A stretch of DNA of 30,043 nucleotides from Nitrospirota bacterium (GCA_015233485.1 JADFXO010000006.1:1-30043), one strand, 5' to 3'. Numbered from the stretch's first letter, positions 7,044-14,804 are shown. The notes: generated by a model not told the origin, from the sequence alone. Numbers and translations are program-made.

Positions 7044-9472
7044 ATCAACCTTTTCAGCGTATCCAGAAACAACTGCCTGTCAAACGCGGGCTTACTCATG
7101 TAAGCATTTGCCCCCACTTCCGCGCCCCTTTTCATATCCTCCTCCGAGGACAATGTGGTCACAAGGATAACTGGCAGCTCTTTGTATTTTTTGTTCTTTC
7201 TTATTGTCTCTGTCAGCGTAAGGCCATCCATGTTGGGCATTTGAACGTCCGAGACTACCGCGTCAAAATTAGCCGACTCCAGCTTTCTTAGAGCGTCCAT
7301 ACCATCCACACTCACCGTCACCTCATAGCCGGCACCCTCAAGAATGCGTTTCATCTGAGTCCTCGTCGTGATGGAGTCCTCTGCTACTAAAACCGAGTAT
7401 GGCCTTTCCCGGGACCCAACCTCCTGAAGCGATCCCGCTGTGAACCCCTTGCTCTTTATCGTCTTTAAAATATCTGAGGGGTTTAGTACCATACACACCT
7501 CGCCGGTGCCCAATATTGTCGAGCCAATAACGTTACGCACACTCTTGAGTATCCCGCCGTAGGATTTCACCACGATTTCCTGCTCATCGACAAGGGTATC
7601 GACCATGACACCAAAATTATCGCCATCCAACGTAAATACTATGCAAGGCAGCCTTTCGGACAGAGAGTTCTTATCACTTTTATTACCTTTATCACTTTTA
7701 GTTATTTTAATACCGGGGCCGCCATTGCCTCCTTTGAGTTCAAGGATATCGGCCACATAGACGACTGACATAGGCGTGTTGTCATAAGTAATGGTCTTTT
7801 GGCCATCCACGTTATATATATCCTCGCGGGGGGACATAAAGGTTGTCTTTACAAAATCAATCGGCAGGGCGTATGTCCTCTCTGCCGCCTTTACGATAAA
7901 CACACGTGTCGTGGAAATAGTAACAGGCAGGGTTATGGTCATCTTACATCCCTGAGTAGGGAGCGACTCTACCGCAACTGTGCCCTTGAGGCGCACAAGG
8001 GCAGTCTTAACGACATCCATGCCGACACCCCTGCCGGATATGTCCGTTATTATCGGGCTTGTGGTAAAGCCCGGCATGAAGATAAAATTATACAGCTCCG
8101 CAAGCGACATGACGCTGATGGCCTCCACCGAGGCCAGCTTATTTTTTATGGCCGTCTCTTTTATCTTTTCTATATTAAGGCCCCGCCCGTCGTCCATTAT
8201 TTCTATTATTATGTTAGAGGCCTTTTTATAGGCCTTCACGGTGATTGTGCCGGTCTTGGCCTTTCCCCTTGCCAACCGCTCCTCAGGGGGCTCTATACCA
8301 TGGTCTATGGAGTTTCTTATTATGTGCATCAGAGGGTCTTTTATCTCCTCAAGGATTCGTTTTTCCGCCTTTGTCTCACCGCCGTCAATAACGAAATCTA
8401 TCTCTTTCGATTTTTGATTGGCCAAATCCCTTACCATACGCTTAAACGGGCCAAAGACATTGGACAGGGGCAGGAGCATCAGAGTTCGCGCCCTTTCCTC
8501 TATCTCCTTGGATATAAATGTAAGCCTCGCGTCGTCTTCGTAAAGAGAGTCTTTAAGGTTATTAAGATTGCCGGAGAACATCCCGATGTGTTTATCCAAC
8601 TCATGGCCATGGTGTGTATCCATGCCGGCCTTGCCGCTTAATCCTTTTAATAACTTCGTATTCCACACGTGCAAGGTCTCTTCGACATCGTTAAGGCGCT
8701 GGTTTATCCGGTTTTTCATAACCAGTAGCTCACCTATGTGCAGCATAAGGGCATCAAGCTTATAGGCCTCCACGCGTATTGTATCAATGGTGAATTTCTT
8801 TCCATCCTGCATCATAGCCGTATATTCCTGTTCATGGGGGGCTGCCTTTTCGACCTCCTGAGGTTTTGCTGCTTCCTGCGGTTTTTCAACCTCCTGAGGT
8901 TTTGCGGCCTCCTCCACCTTATCAGCATGGGCGGCGGGAATCTCCTCAGCCGGGACGGCGGCAACTGCCCTTTCGGGGGCGGGCGGCGGTGCGGCGGGGA
9001 TTTTTTCTTCCTGGCGCGGCGGTGTCTGCTGGCTCTGCGGCGGGCTCTCCACTTCGCCGGCCGGCTTTATAACAGGGCATGGCTCTGCGGCCTTGCCGCC
9101 CTTAAGTTCGGCAATTATAAGGGAGACATTAACAGAGGACGCCTTACCCGTGACCGCCTCTTCAAGGAGTTCCTTGATCGCGTCAAGACACTTGTAAATG
9201 CCGTTGACCATGTCAGGGGTCAGCGCCTTCACTCCACGCTTTGCAGCGTTTAACATATCTTCCAATGTGTGGCCGAGGAGTTCCATCTTATTGACTCCCA
9301 GCTGGCGGGCAGACCCTTTCAGGCTGTGGGCCTCACGAAACAGCCCTTCCATAAGCCCTTTCATATCGTCAGGACCCTTCTCTAACTGCAGAAGCCCATC
9401 TTCGATATTCTGAATGTGCTCCTGCGTCTCGGCGTTAAATATCTCTCTGAGTTCCTTGTCTTCTATCATCAT
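7040..9472 (-). CDS. cheA: CheA histidine kinase with fused C-terminal receiver (CheA-REC hybrid)
   Basis: The product is 810 residues. Domains in order: P1/Hpt with phospho-His49 (REAHSLKGSARQLG); a long Pro/Glu/Ala-rich linker (~125-215) with KPQEVEKPQEAAKPQEVEK repeats where a P2 domain would sit (none is recognisable); a P3 dimerisation helix pair; a P4 HATPase (HIIRNSIDHGIEP, DDGRGLN, GRGVGMDVVK); and a P5 CheW-like coupling domain. Last is a receiver with phosphoacceptor Asp742 (VSDVQMPNMDG) and YMSKP Lys. The kinase autophosphorylates on His49 under receptor/CheW control and can phosphorylate its own receiver, CheB and the downstream receivers. The CheA-REC layout resembles FrzE-type or alternative-cellular-function systems. 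The start is ATGATG just after the mcp stop (5-bp gap), and the next codon is also Met. Confidence 0.96.
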   Translation of the reverse strand: MMIEDKELREIFNAETQEHIQNIEDGLLQLEKGPDDMKGLMEGLFREAHSLKGSARQLGVNKMELLGHTLEDMLNAAKRGVKALTPDMVNGIYKCLDAIKELLEEAVTGKASSVNVSLIIAELKGGKAAEPCPVIKPAGEVESPPQSQQTPPRQEEKIPAAPPPAPERAVAAVPAEEIPAAHADKVEEAAKPQEVEKPQEAAKPQEVEKAAPHEQEYTAMMQDGKKFTIDTIRVEAYKLDALMLHIGELLVMKNRINQRLNDVEETLHVWNTKLLKGLSGKAGMDTHHGHELDKHIGMFSGNLNNLKDSLYEDDARLTFISKEIEERARTLMLLPLSNVFGPFKRMVRDLANQKSKEIDFVIDGGETKAEKRILEEIKDPLMHIIRNSIDHGIEPPEERLARGKAKTGTITVKAYKKASNIIIEIMDDGRGLNIEKIKETAIKNKLASVEAISVMSLAELYNFIFMPGFTTSPIITDISGRGVGMDVVKTALVRLKGTVAVESLPTQGCKMTITLPVTISTTRVFIVKAAERTYALPIDFVKTTFMSPREDIYNVDGQKTITYDNTPMSVVYVADILELKGGNGGPGIKITKSDKGNKSDKNSLSERLPCIVFTLDGDNFGVMVDTLVDEQEIVVKSYGGILKSVRNVIGSTILGTGEVCMVLNPSDILKTIKSKGFTAGSLQEVGSRERPYSVLVAEDSITTRTQMKRILEGAGYEVTVSVDGMDALRKLESANFDAVVSDVQMPNMDGLTLTETIRKNKKYKELPVILVTTLSSEEDMKRGAEVGANAYMSKPAFDRQLFLDTLKRLI

Positions 9473-9476
9473 ATCG

Positions 9477-10298
9477 TTACACCATTTGTTTCAGGTCTTT
9501 GGCTACTTCGTCGAGTTTCAGGATGCCCTGCTTTGTCTGCGTTATACCGGATGAGGTCTCCTTAACGCTCCTGTTGATGGAGTTCATGGCCTCTACAACC
9601 TGGGCAACAGCGGTGGACTGCTGCTGGATATTTAAGAATATCTGCTGAATGTTCTCCGCGGAGCTTCTTATCACGCCGGAGAGTTTACCGAAGGTCTCGG
9701 CGGCGACATCGGCCAGCTCCATCTCCTTGTCCACCGTCTTTGTGCTTTCCTCGGTTACCCTGACGGTGGAATTTGTGGCCTTTTGTATCTCCGTTACGAC
9801 GGAGTTAATCTCCTCGGCGGATTTTTTGCTCTGCTCGGCCAGTTTGCGTATCTCCATGGCCACGACCGAAAATCCCTTGCCGTGCTCCCCCGCCCTTACG
9901 GCCTCAACCGCGGCGTTCATGGCCAGCATCTTGGTCTCACCGGCGAAGTCCGACACCACGTTGGCGATGTTCTCTATGCGGGTAGTCTTCTCACTGAGCT
10001 TCAGTATCATGGAGGCCGTCGCCTCAACCCGTTCCTTTAATGAGGCCATCCCGGCGAGCATCTCGTTTAAGTTGGCCGCCCCCTCGTTTGCCATAACCAT
10101 GACATGCTCGGCGCCCTCGGCGGCGTTTTTGGCCTGTTCGGCGGATTGCTTAAACGAGGCCGACAGCTCGTCCATCGTCGTTGTGGTCTCGTTGACGGCC
10201 GTTGACTGCTGTGAGGCAGTCCTTTCGTGCTGCTCCACGGTAGCAGATATCTCGTTCGTCGAAGTCGATATGTTGTTTATACTCCTGCTTAACGGCAT
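9477..10298 (-). CDS. Methyl-accepting chemotaxis protein, cytoplasmic signalling half (downstream of an in-frame TGA)
   Basis: This ORF is the C-terminal ~273 residues of a chemoreceptor. It contains two methylation-helix regions (one around MDELSASFKQSAEQAKNAAEG) and the hairpin tip IENIANVVSDF, then KMLAMNAAVEAVRAGEHG, then KGFSVVAMEIRKLAEQS. The tip keeps the Asn, Glu and Arg used for trimer and CheA/CheW contact. It is in the same frame as the sensor half at 10320-11636, separated only by TGA at 10320-10322 and seven further sense codons (SFSRSIS). The ATG at 10298 has no Shine-Dalgarno sequence. I therefore read it as the second half of one receptor gene that is nonsense-mutated, read through, or affected by a base error, rather than an independent gene. 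There is hardly any HAMP domain: the SRSISMPLSRSI piece leads straight into the signalling helix. Confidence 0.85.
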   Translation of the reverse strand: MPLSRSINNISTSTNEISATVEQHERTASQQSTAVNETTTTMDELSASFKQSAEQAKNAAEGAEHVMVMANEGAANLNEMLAGMASLKERVEATASMILKLSEKTTRIENIANVVSDFAGETKMLAMNAAVEAVRAGEHGKGFSVVAMEIRKLAEQSKKSAEEINSVVTEIQKATNSTVRVTEESTKTVDKEMELADVAAETFGKLSGVIRSSAENIQQIFLNIQQQSTAVAQVVEAMNSINRSVKETSSGITQTKQGILKLDEVAKDLKQMV

Positions 10299-10319
10299 GC
10301 TTATTGAGCGGCTGAAACT

Positions 10320-10322
10320 TCA
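10320..10322 (-). other. In-frame TGA splitting the chemoreceptor gene
   Basis: Read on the minus strand, the frame runs ...VICVFAVG-TGA-SFSRSISMPLSRSI.... This is codon 439 when counted from the ATG at 11636. The codon sits at the cytoplasmic end of the second membrane helix, where Trp, Arg or Gly would be unremarkable. The frame is open on both sides and both halves have receptor homology. A single substitution would restore a 719-residue receptor. Confidence 0.9.
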
Positions 10323-11636
10323 GCCGACGGCAAAAACACAAATCACAGTAATCAGCCCCAAAATCAACATGGCATAAAACAGGTGCGTTACAGTCGAAAG
10401 GGCATCGTCCTCTTCGACTTCTGCCACTATCTGCCAATTAAGGCCCTCGATGTCAAGCGGGGAAGTGGCCATGAGGACGGGGGCGTTCAAATAATTCGTA
10501 GTAATATAATTGAGTGTTGCCTTGTTGGCTGCCGCTTCCTTTATATTTTTGTTGGTTATTTTAAGAATACCGATAGAGGTGTTATATTTTTTCATTCTAT
10601 CGATTGCTTTTTTATCCTGAGACGTATTTTGGATGGCCTTGAAAAAACTATCGGGCGATTCCAATAAATATCTCGAATCCGTCCTCATTTCCATGTCGGA
10701 AGCGTTAACAATGTAGCTCTCGGCAGTCCTGCCGGAGACCCGTTGGCTCCACTGCCTGTTGCGGGTCATTATATTATTAATCTTTTCTGCCGGCAGTTGA
10801 AAGACCAGAACTCCGATTTTTTTATCGCCATCGTAAATAGGCGAAGCTATAAAGGCAGACTCAGCGCTGTTTGACGGCGCGTAAGGTTCAAAATCCTCTA
10901 TTTTTACAAAGTCTCTCTCTTTAGATTTCACAACGGTGTCGAAGACCTTGGCCATGTTCGAATCGCTATACGGGCCGCTCATGAGGCTTGTCGCGAAGTC
11001 GAGTTTTTTCATTGTAGTATAAACTATGTATCCGGTGTCGGGTTCTATTAAAAACATATCCTGGTAACCGAATCTATTAACGTATTGCCGAAATATACGC
11101 TGGTATCTTTTATGAACGGAGTTGTATGAGTTGTCGTCGGCGGCAAAGTCCAGTTCTTGTCTTTTCCCTGCCTTAAAGGGATTGTTCGAGATATACTGAT
11201 GTTGGAGTATTTTAACCGCCTTTTTTTTGGGCCACCATGTGGCAATGATATTGTCGGGGACATCAGGCGTGTTTTCTTTCTGTTCCTGATACCTTGCCAT
11301 GAGCAGGTCTTCGTTGTATTTTGCGTTAGCGTCGTATTTAGCGCCGGATTCCTTTTCTACGGCAAAAAAAGTCGACGTAAATTCATGCATCGCCTCCACA
11401 ACCATTGTATCCTCTGCAAATGTTTCCGAGCGGTATATTATTTGTCTGAAATACTGCTCGATATGGGCCTTCTTCAACTCACTCGTTGTAACTCGATTTT
11501 TGAAGGCCGCATCCACGAGGGAACTCCTCGCCTTTACATAAGAATATATGCTAACGGTTAGAAAAGGCACCAATCCTATTAATACAAATAGAACAAACAG
11601 TCTCTGCTTTAATGTCAACGACATCTTTAAGTTCAT
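10320..11636 (-). CDS. Methyl-accepting chemotaxis protein, periplasmic sensor half
   Basis: I place the start at ATG 11636 (MNLKMSLTLKQRLF), because AAGGGAGGAAG lies just upstream on the minus strand. An ATG at 11663 lacks such a site. The product as read is 438 residues. An N-terminal membrane helix (LFVLFVLIGLVPFLTVSIYSYV) is followed by a ~330-residue extracytoplasmic region of Cache type, with a YxDMFLIEPDTGYIVYTT-like stretch and a later PLDIEGLNWQIVAEVE that is typical before the second helix. A second membrane helix (FYAMLILGLITVICVFAVG) then meets the TGA. Alone this fragment could bind ligand but could not signal. It lies between the tandem-CheW gene (30-bp gap) and cheA, where a dedicated receptor is expected. 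The ligand is not predictable from the sequence. Confidence 0.87.
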   Translation of the reverse strand: MNLKMSLTLKQRLFVLFVLIGLVPFLTVSIYSYVKARSSLVDAAFKNRVTTSELKKAHIEQYFRQIIYRSETFAEDTMVVEAMHEFTSTFFAVEKESGAKYDANAKYNEDLLMARYQEQKENTPDVPDNIIATWWPKKKAVKILQHQYISNNPFKAGKRQELDFAADDNSYNSVHKRYQRIFRQYVNRFGYQDMFLIEPDTGYIVYTTMKKLDFATSLMSGPYSDSNMAKVFDTVVKSKERDFVKIEDFEPYAPSNSAESAFIASPIYDGDKKIGVLVFQLPAEKINNIMTRNRQWSQRVSGRTAESYIVNASDMEMRTDSRYLLESPDSFFKAIQNTSQDKKAIDRMKKYNTSIGILKITNKNIKEAAANKATLNYITTNYLNAPVLMATSPLDIEGLNWQIVAEVEEDDALSTVTHLFYAMLILGLITVICVFAVG

Positions 11637-11666
11637 CGGTCTTCCTCCCTTATTTTGCAACATTTA

Positions 11667-12695
11667 TCACAAGACTTCATTTACTATCAAATTCCCCTTG
11701 TATAAGATACTCTGCAGGTTTAAAACGACAACCGCACGCGCATCATAAAGCGTGGTGAATTCAAAGAAATCCTCGCTGGTCTGTCCTAAGGCGGCAGGCA
11801 GCTCTTTAAACCCCGCCATCGGCAGATACAGAATGTCGCTTATATTGTCGATGCAAATGCCGACGGTAAAATTATCTACCGACACTACGATTGCGGATTT
11901 GATATTCCCTCTGGCCAGCGACAAGACACCCGTAATATCAATAAGCGTCAATATCTCGCCCCTGAGGTTGATATTCCCCACGATGTGGCTTGGGCAGCAC
12001 GGAACCTGCCTGTATTCGTTGATATTAATAAACTCGCGTATCACATCAAGCTCGATTCCAAACAGCTCCCCGCCCGCCTCCACGATGGCAAGCGGCATTA
12101 AGTCGTCCTCTTGCCCGTCCCTTGAGGCCGAACTCGCCAGCTCTAAGGCCCGCTTGTGAAAGATTGACCTGTCCGCATCTGCGATTTGACAAAAATAACG
12201 TTCAGCAACGGTGCCGCCGGCTAAATCCCCGGCCGGCCTGTAAACGGGGTCGAATAATTTCTTTTGATTTATAATCATAATAATGTCTTCGTCTATTTTT
12301 GCCACTGTTTCGATAAATGCGCTTGCCGATATGGTATCGCGGCCATATACCGGGGCCGGCACAATCGAATCTGCCGGTATTTCGTATATGTCAATGATCT
12401 CATTTACGATAATCCCCGTGGGGCTGCCATCGCAGTTAAATATGACCACCTTGTCAGTCGTCATGTACTGGTGGTGGTGCACAGAGGGGTGTGCAAAACG
12501 TATATCGAGGTCCATCAGGGGAACGACCGTCCCGCGAATGCTGACAAGCCCGGCTATATAGTCCGGGGCCTCGTCAACTTGCCTGAACTCCGGCAAATTA
12601 ATTATCTCCCGAATATGGACTGCCTCTGCCGCATATACGTACCTGCCGCTTCTGAAGGCCAGATATGATGTCAATAGCCGCTCTGCCGATTCCAT
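11667..12695 (-). CDS. Tandem CheW-domain coupling protein
   Basis: This 342-residue protein contains two CheW/SH3-like modules. The first (~1-150) has GLVSIRGTVVPLMDLDIRF and GIIVNEIIDIYEIP. The second (~180-342) has GNINLRGEILTLIDITG and VGICIDNISDILYLP. Single CheW proteins are about 150-170 residues, so this is a duplicated scaffold. Such a protein can bridge receptor tips to the P5 domain of CheA, and two modules could cross-link neighbouring core complexes. The modules are divergent from each other, suggesting separate partners. It starts 9 bp after the cheR stop and precedes mcp in the same operon. Confidence 0.92.
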   Translation of the reverse strand: MESAERLLTSYLAFRSGRYVYAAEAVHIREIINLPEFRQVDEAPDYIAGLVSIRGTVVPLMDLDIRFAHPSVHHHQYMTTDKVVIFNCDGSPTGIIVNEIIDIYEIPADSIVPAPVYGRDTISASAFIETVAKIDEDIIMIINQKKLFDPVYRPAGDLAGGTVAERYFCQIADADRSIFHKRALELASSASRDGQEDDLMPLAIVEAGGELFGIELDVIREFININEYRQVPCCPSHIVGNINLRGEILTLIDITGVLSLARGNIKSAIVVSVDNFTVGICIDNISDILYLPMAGFKELPAALGQTSEDFFEFTTLYDARAVVVLNLQSILYKGNLIVNEVL

Positions 12696-12704
12696 TTACC
12701 TTCG

Positions 12705-14228
12705 TTATCCCTTCATTTTATTCGATTTTCTCAAGTGTGCCAACAATTCCCCCGCCGTCATGTCATCGTAAAATTCGATATCGCTGTCCGCGGGCAGCCC
12801 CTCAAGGATTTTAATGGCCGCCGCTACCAGCTTAATCCCCCTTTTGGGGTTGCCCTTGTGCTCATAGATGGCGCTGAGTTCAAGATAGGCTGGGACGCAC
12901 CGGGCATCCAGATAAATGACCCGTTTGAACATCTCCACGGCTTGTTCTGTCTTGCCCTGTTCTTCGGCTATGTGTGCCAGCATATAGTATGGCTCCGGCC
13001 TCAGTGAATCTATCCCTATCGCGTTGGTACAGACATCGGAGGCGCGCTTTAAATCGCCCGTGTTGGCATATGCCCGTGAAAGCAGGACATGCGCGTCATA
13101 ATGTCTTGGGTTGTCCATTAGGAACTTAGCTGCCTTTTCTATCGCCAAGGGATATTTGCCCTCCTTGTACAAAGCCTGAGCCTCTGCGTATAAACCTTCA
13201 CCCTGTAATACCCTTACATCTTTGGCCTTACTTTTGGCGGCGGCCTTGGGCACTGTGGCGGCGGCCTTGGTGTTCACAGTTTTTTGCCGCACACTTACCG
13301 GACTGCTGATTTTAACATTTCTCTGAACATTTATGATTGATATTTGTTTGGCCGGCTTAAAAATTACCTGCTGCGGTTGAGGTCTATGTTCTTGCCCTGA
13401 ACTGTCAGCTAAGCGCCTGTAGATGATACTATGAGGGTAGGTAATGGGCAGAAGGCCTTGCAATTTTACAGACTGAAGTTCGGCGTGGCCGGTGATGAGA
13501 TACCCGCCCTTGCTGAGCGTTTGAGAGAGTTTTCCCAGGGCTAATGCAATGTTTTCCGGCTGGAAATAGATAAACACATTTCTGCATATTATAAAATCTA
13601 TATCGCAAATACCGGCGGCGGCGTCAGGGTAGGAGTCCTTGATAAGATTCCCCTGCCTGAAGACAACCATACGGCGCACACGCTCATCCAGTTCATACAT
13701 GCCCTTGCGCCTCTTAAAATACTTAGATATAATGTCGGGGTCAACCATCCTGAAAGACCAGTCGCCGTAGAGGCCTCTGCGTGCTCTTTCGATGGCGTCT
13801 TCGTTGATGTCTGTGCCAATGATGGTGACATTCCAAAGGGTTACGTCAGGGAACGATTCCACGATGGTTATGGCCAGTGAGTATGGTTCCTCTCCGGTTG
13901 AGCAGCCGGCGCTCCAGATGCGCAGTGTCCGGCGGTCTCTGTTGGCCTCAATAAGCTCCTTAAGTATCGTGTTTCTTATTAGATGGAATTGCCCCTTATC
14001 GCGAAAAAAGAAGCTCTCGCCGGTAGTAATTATCTGGCATAGCTGCTTCCACTCGTCTTTGCTTTCAGGGGATTCGGTCTCCAGAAACCTGCAATATTCG
14101 TCAACGTCGCTAAACCCCAGGCCCTTCATCCTGGACACAACGGTTGACTTTAAGTCCTTATCGCCAACACTCAACCCCGTGTGCGCAGATATAAACTCCT
14201 GTATGTATGACATCGATAGTCTGTTCAT
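12705..14228 (-). CDS. cheR: CheR chemoreceptor methyltransferase with C-terminal TPR repeats
   Basis: I use the ATG at 14228 (MNRLSMSYIQEFISAHTGL). The longer frame to 14246 begins with TTG. The product is 507 residues. The N-terminal helical domain (~1-75) is followed by an S-adenosylmethionine methyltransferase with SAGCSTGEEPYSLAI (motif I, ~106-120), GTDINEDAIERAR and CRNVFIYF. After a Lys/Ala-rich linker (~290-335), at least three TPR units follow (ALYKEGKYPLAIEKAAKF, LSRAYANTGDLKRASDV, MLAHIAEEQGKTEQAVEMF). It methylates Glu side chains of the chemoreceptor, opposing CheB. CheR-TPR fusions are typical of Frz-like or alternative-function clusters, where the TPR tunes partner choice. It is the first gene of the operon. 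Confidence 0.95.
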   Translation of the reverse strand: MNRLSMSYIQEFISAHTGLSVGDKDLKSTVVSRMKGLGFSDVDEYCRFLETESPESKDEWKQLCQIITTGESFFFRDKGQFHLIRNTILKELIEANRDRRTLRIWSAGCSTGEEPYSLAITIVESFPDVTLWNVTIIGTDINEDAIERARRGLYGDWSFRMVDPDIISKYFKRRKGMYELDERVRRMVVFRQGNLIKDSYPDAAAGICDIDFIICRNVFIYFQPENIALALGKLSQTLSKGGYLITGHAELQSVKLQGLLPITYPHSIIYRRLADSSGQEHRPQPQQVIFKPAKQISIINVQRNVKISSPVSVRQKTVNTKAAATVPKAAAKSKAKDVRVLQGEGLYAEAQALYKEGKYPLAIEKAAKFLMDNPRHYDAHVLLSRAYANTGDLKRASDVCTNAIGIDSLRPEPYYMLAHIAEEQGKTEQAVEMFKRVIYLDARCVPAYLELSAIYEHKGNPKRGIKLVAAAIKILEGLPADSDIEFYDDMTAGELLAHLRKSNKMKG

Positions 14229-14248
14229 GTTAAAAACTGCCCGCAATC

Positions 14249-14276
14249 AATATATAAACCTGATACTATGTTACAA
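14249..14276 (-). promoter_or_regulatory. Candidate sigma70 promoter of the chemosensory operon
   Basis: On the minus strand TTGTAA (14276-14271), a 16-bp spacer and TATATT (14254-14249) lie upstream of cheR. The predicted leader is short (~14 bases). This is a moderate match only. Confidence 0.35.
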
Positions 14277-14317
14277 TCATACAAATAAATCATAAAAATT
14301 GAGTAAACCATAAAATT

Positions 14318-14345
14318 TGTCATTCCTGCGAAAGCAGGAATCCAG
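14318..14345. repeat. Palindromic repeat, copy A (left end of the GIY-YIG unit)
   Basis: The core is ATTCCTGCGAAAGCAGGAAT, an 8-bp stem with a 4-base loop, followed by CCAG. It lies 3' of the GIY-YIG gene, encodes the end of its read-through frame, and could fold as a transcript-end hairpin. Confidence 0.9.
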
Positions 14346-14391
14346 AAACATAATTCCGCTGCGGATTATTTTTTTCAATAAGCTCCATTTT

Positions 14392-14616
14392 TCATTGGCG
14401 CTTCCACGTCTTAATCTGTTTTTCCCTTTCTATCACGACTTTTATATCATTTGATGTCTCGTAATAGAGACGAGTATGTGCGTTATATCTTTTGGTAAAG
14501 CCTTCTTTGATATCACTTTTATGCTCACAAACCAGCTTTATTAAATCGGAGGTTGCTCCTGTATATAACGTACCATTTTTCTTACTTGCCATTATATATA
14601 CATAATATTGCTTCAT
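14392..14616 (-). pseudogene. GIY-YIG nuclease-family gene, truncated by in-frame TGA
   Basis: The 74-codon frame begins MKQYYVYIMASKKNGTLYTGATSDL, matching the small stand-alone GIY-YIG family (YVYI..., YTG) that normally runs 80-95 residues. The catalytic Arg expected in the LxxRxxEHK helix is Leu28 (DLIKLVCEHK). The frame stops at TGA (14392-14394) after KTWKRQ. Reading past it gives KMELIEKNNP, which is the expected continuation: family members have W-K-I-E-L-I-E-K-x-N-P, so the TGA sits exactly where Trp is expected. The read-through frame then enters the palindromic repeat (YVSGFLLSQE) and ends at 14320. I therefore call it decayed. A 74-residue peptide could still be made. Confidence 0.75.
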
Positions 14617-14628
14617 TTCTCAAAACAG

Positions 14629-14656
14629 CTGGATTCCTGCTTTCGCAGGAATGACA
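14629..14656. repeat. Palindromic repeat, copy B (right end of the GIY-YIG unit)
   Basis: This is the exact reverse complement of copy A across 28 bp. It lies just upstream of the GIY-YIG start codon at 14616. Confidence 0.9.
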
Positions 14657-14779
14657 GACAAAGAAAATCCTGTCATTAAAAAAAATTCCTCTCATAATGC
14701 CATTCACTACTATGCTCAACAAGCCAGCTATTCCCCTTCTTTACGTCATAAATCATATGCTATCAGTTATAAATCCTAT

Positions 14780-14804
14780 CATTCCTGCAAAAGCAGGAAT
14801 CCAG
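14780..14804. repeat. Palindromic repeat, copy C
   Basis: CATTCCTGCAAAAGCAGGAAT followed by CCAG has the same orientation as copy A, with one change in the loop (G to A). It is a solitary copy with no gene attached. Confidence 0.85.

Larger units (their letters stand above)
14318..14656. mobile_element. 339-bp unit: GIY-YIG gene bounded by perfect 28-bp inverted palindromic repeats
   Basis: The bases 14318-14345 (TGT + CATTCCTGCGAAAGC... + CCAG) are exactly reverse-complemented at 14629-14656. Each end is itself a hairpin, with arms ATTCCTGC and GCAGGAAT around a GAAA or TTTC loop. The CCAG sides face inward and the TGTCATT sides face outward. The GIY-YIG ORF fills the interior. I see no target-site duplication. 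The core resembles the Neisseria dRS3 type (ATTCCC, 8 bases, GGGAAT), with T/A in place of the third C/G. That is a comparison from memory. Confidence 0.6.

Noticed and set aside
7799..8641. 280-codon plus-strand ORF inside cheA
   Set aside because: Antisense shadow: the minus strand encodes continuous CheA domains with all motifs.
10320..10322. Selenocysteine read as the explanation for the mcp TGA
   Set aside because: No convincing SECIS-like hairpin is seen directly after the codon, the position is not a redox site, and chemoreceptors are not known selenoproteins.
2475..14394. Global reassignment of TGA to Trp
   Set aside because: cheA, the hybrid kinase and the DUF2155-like gene end naturally with TGA at the expected protein length, and TGG is used for Trp throughout.
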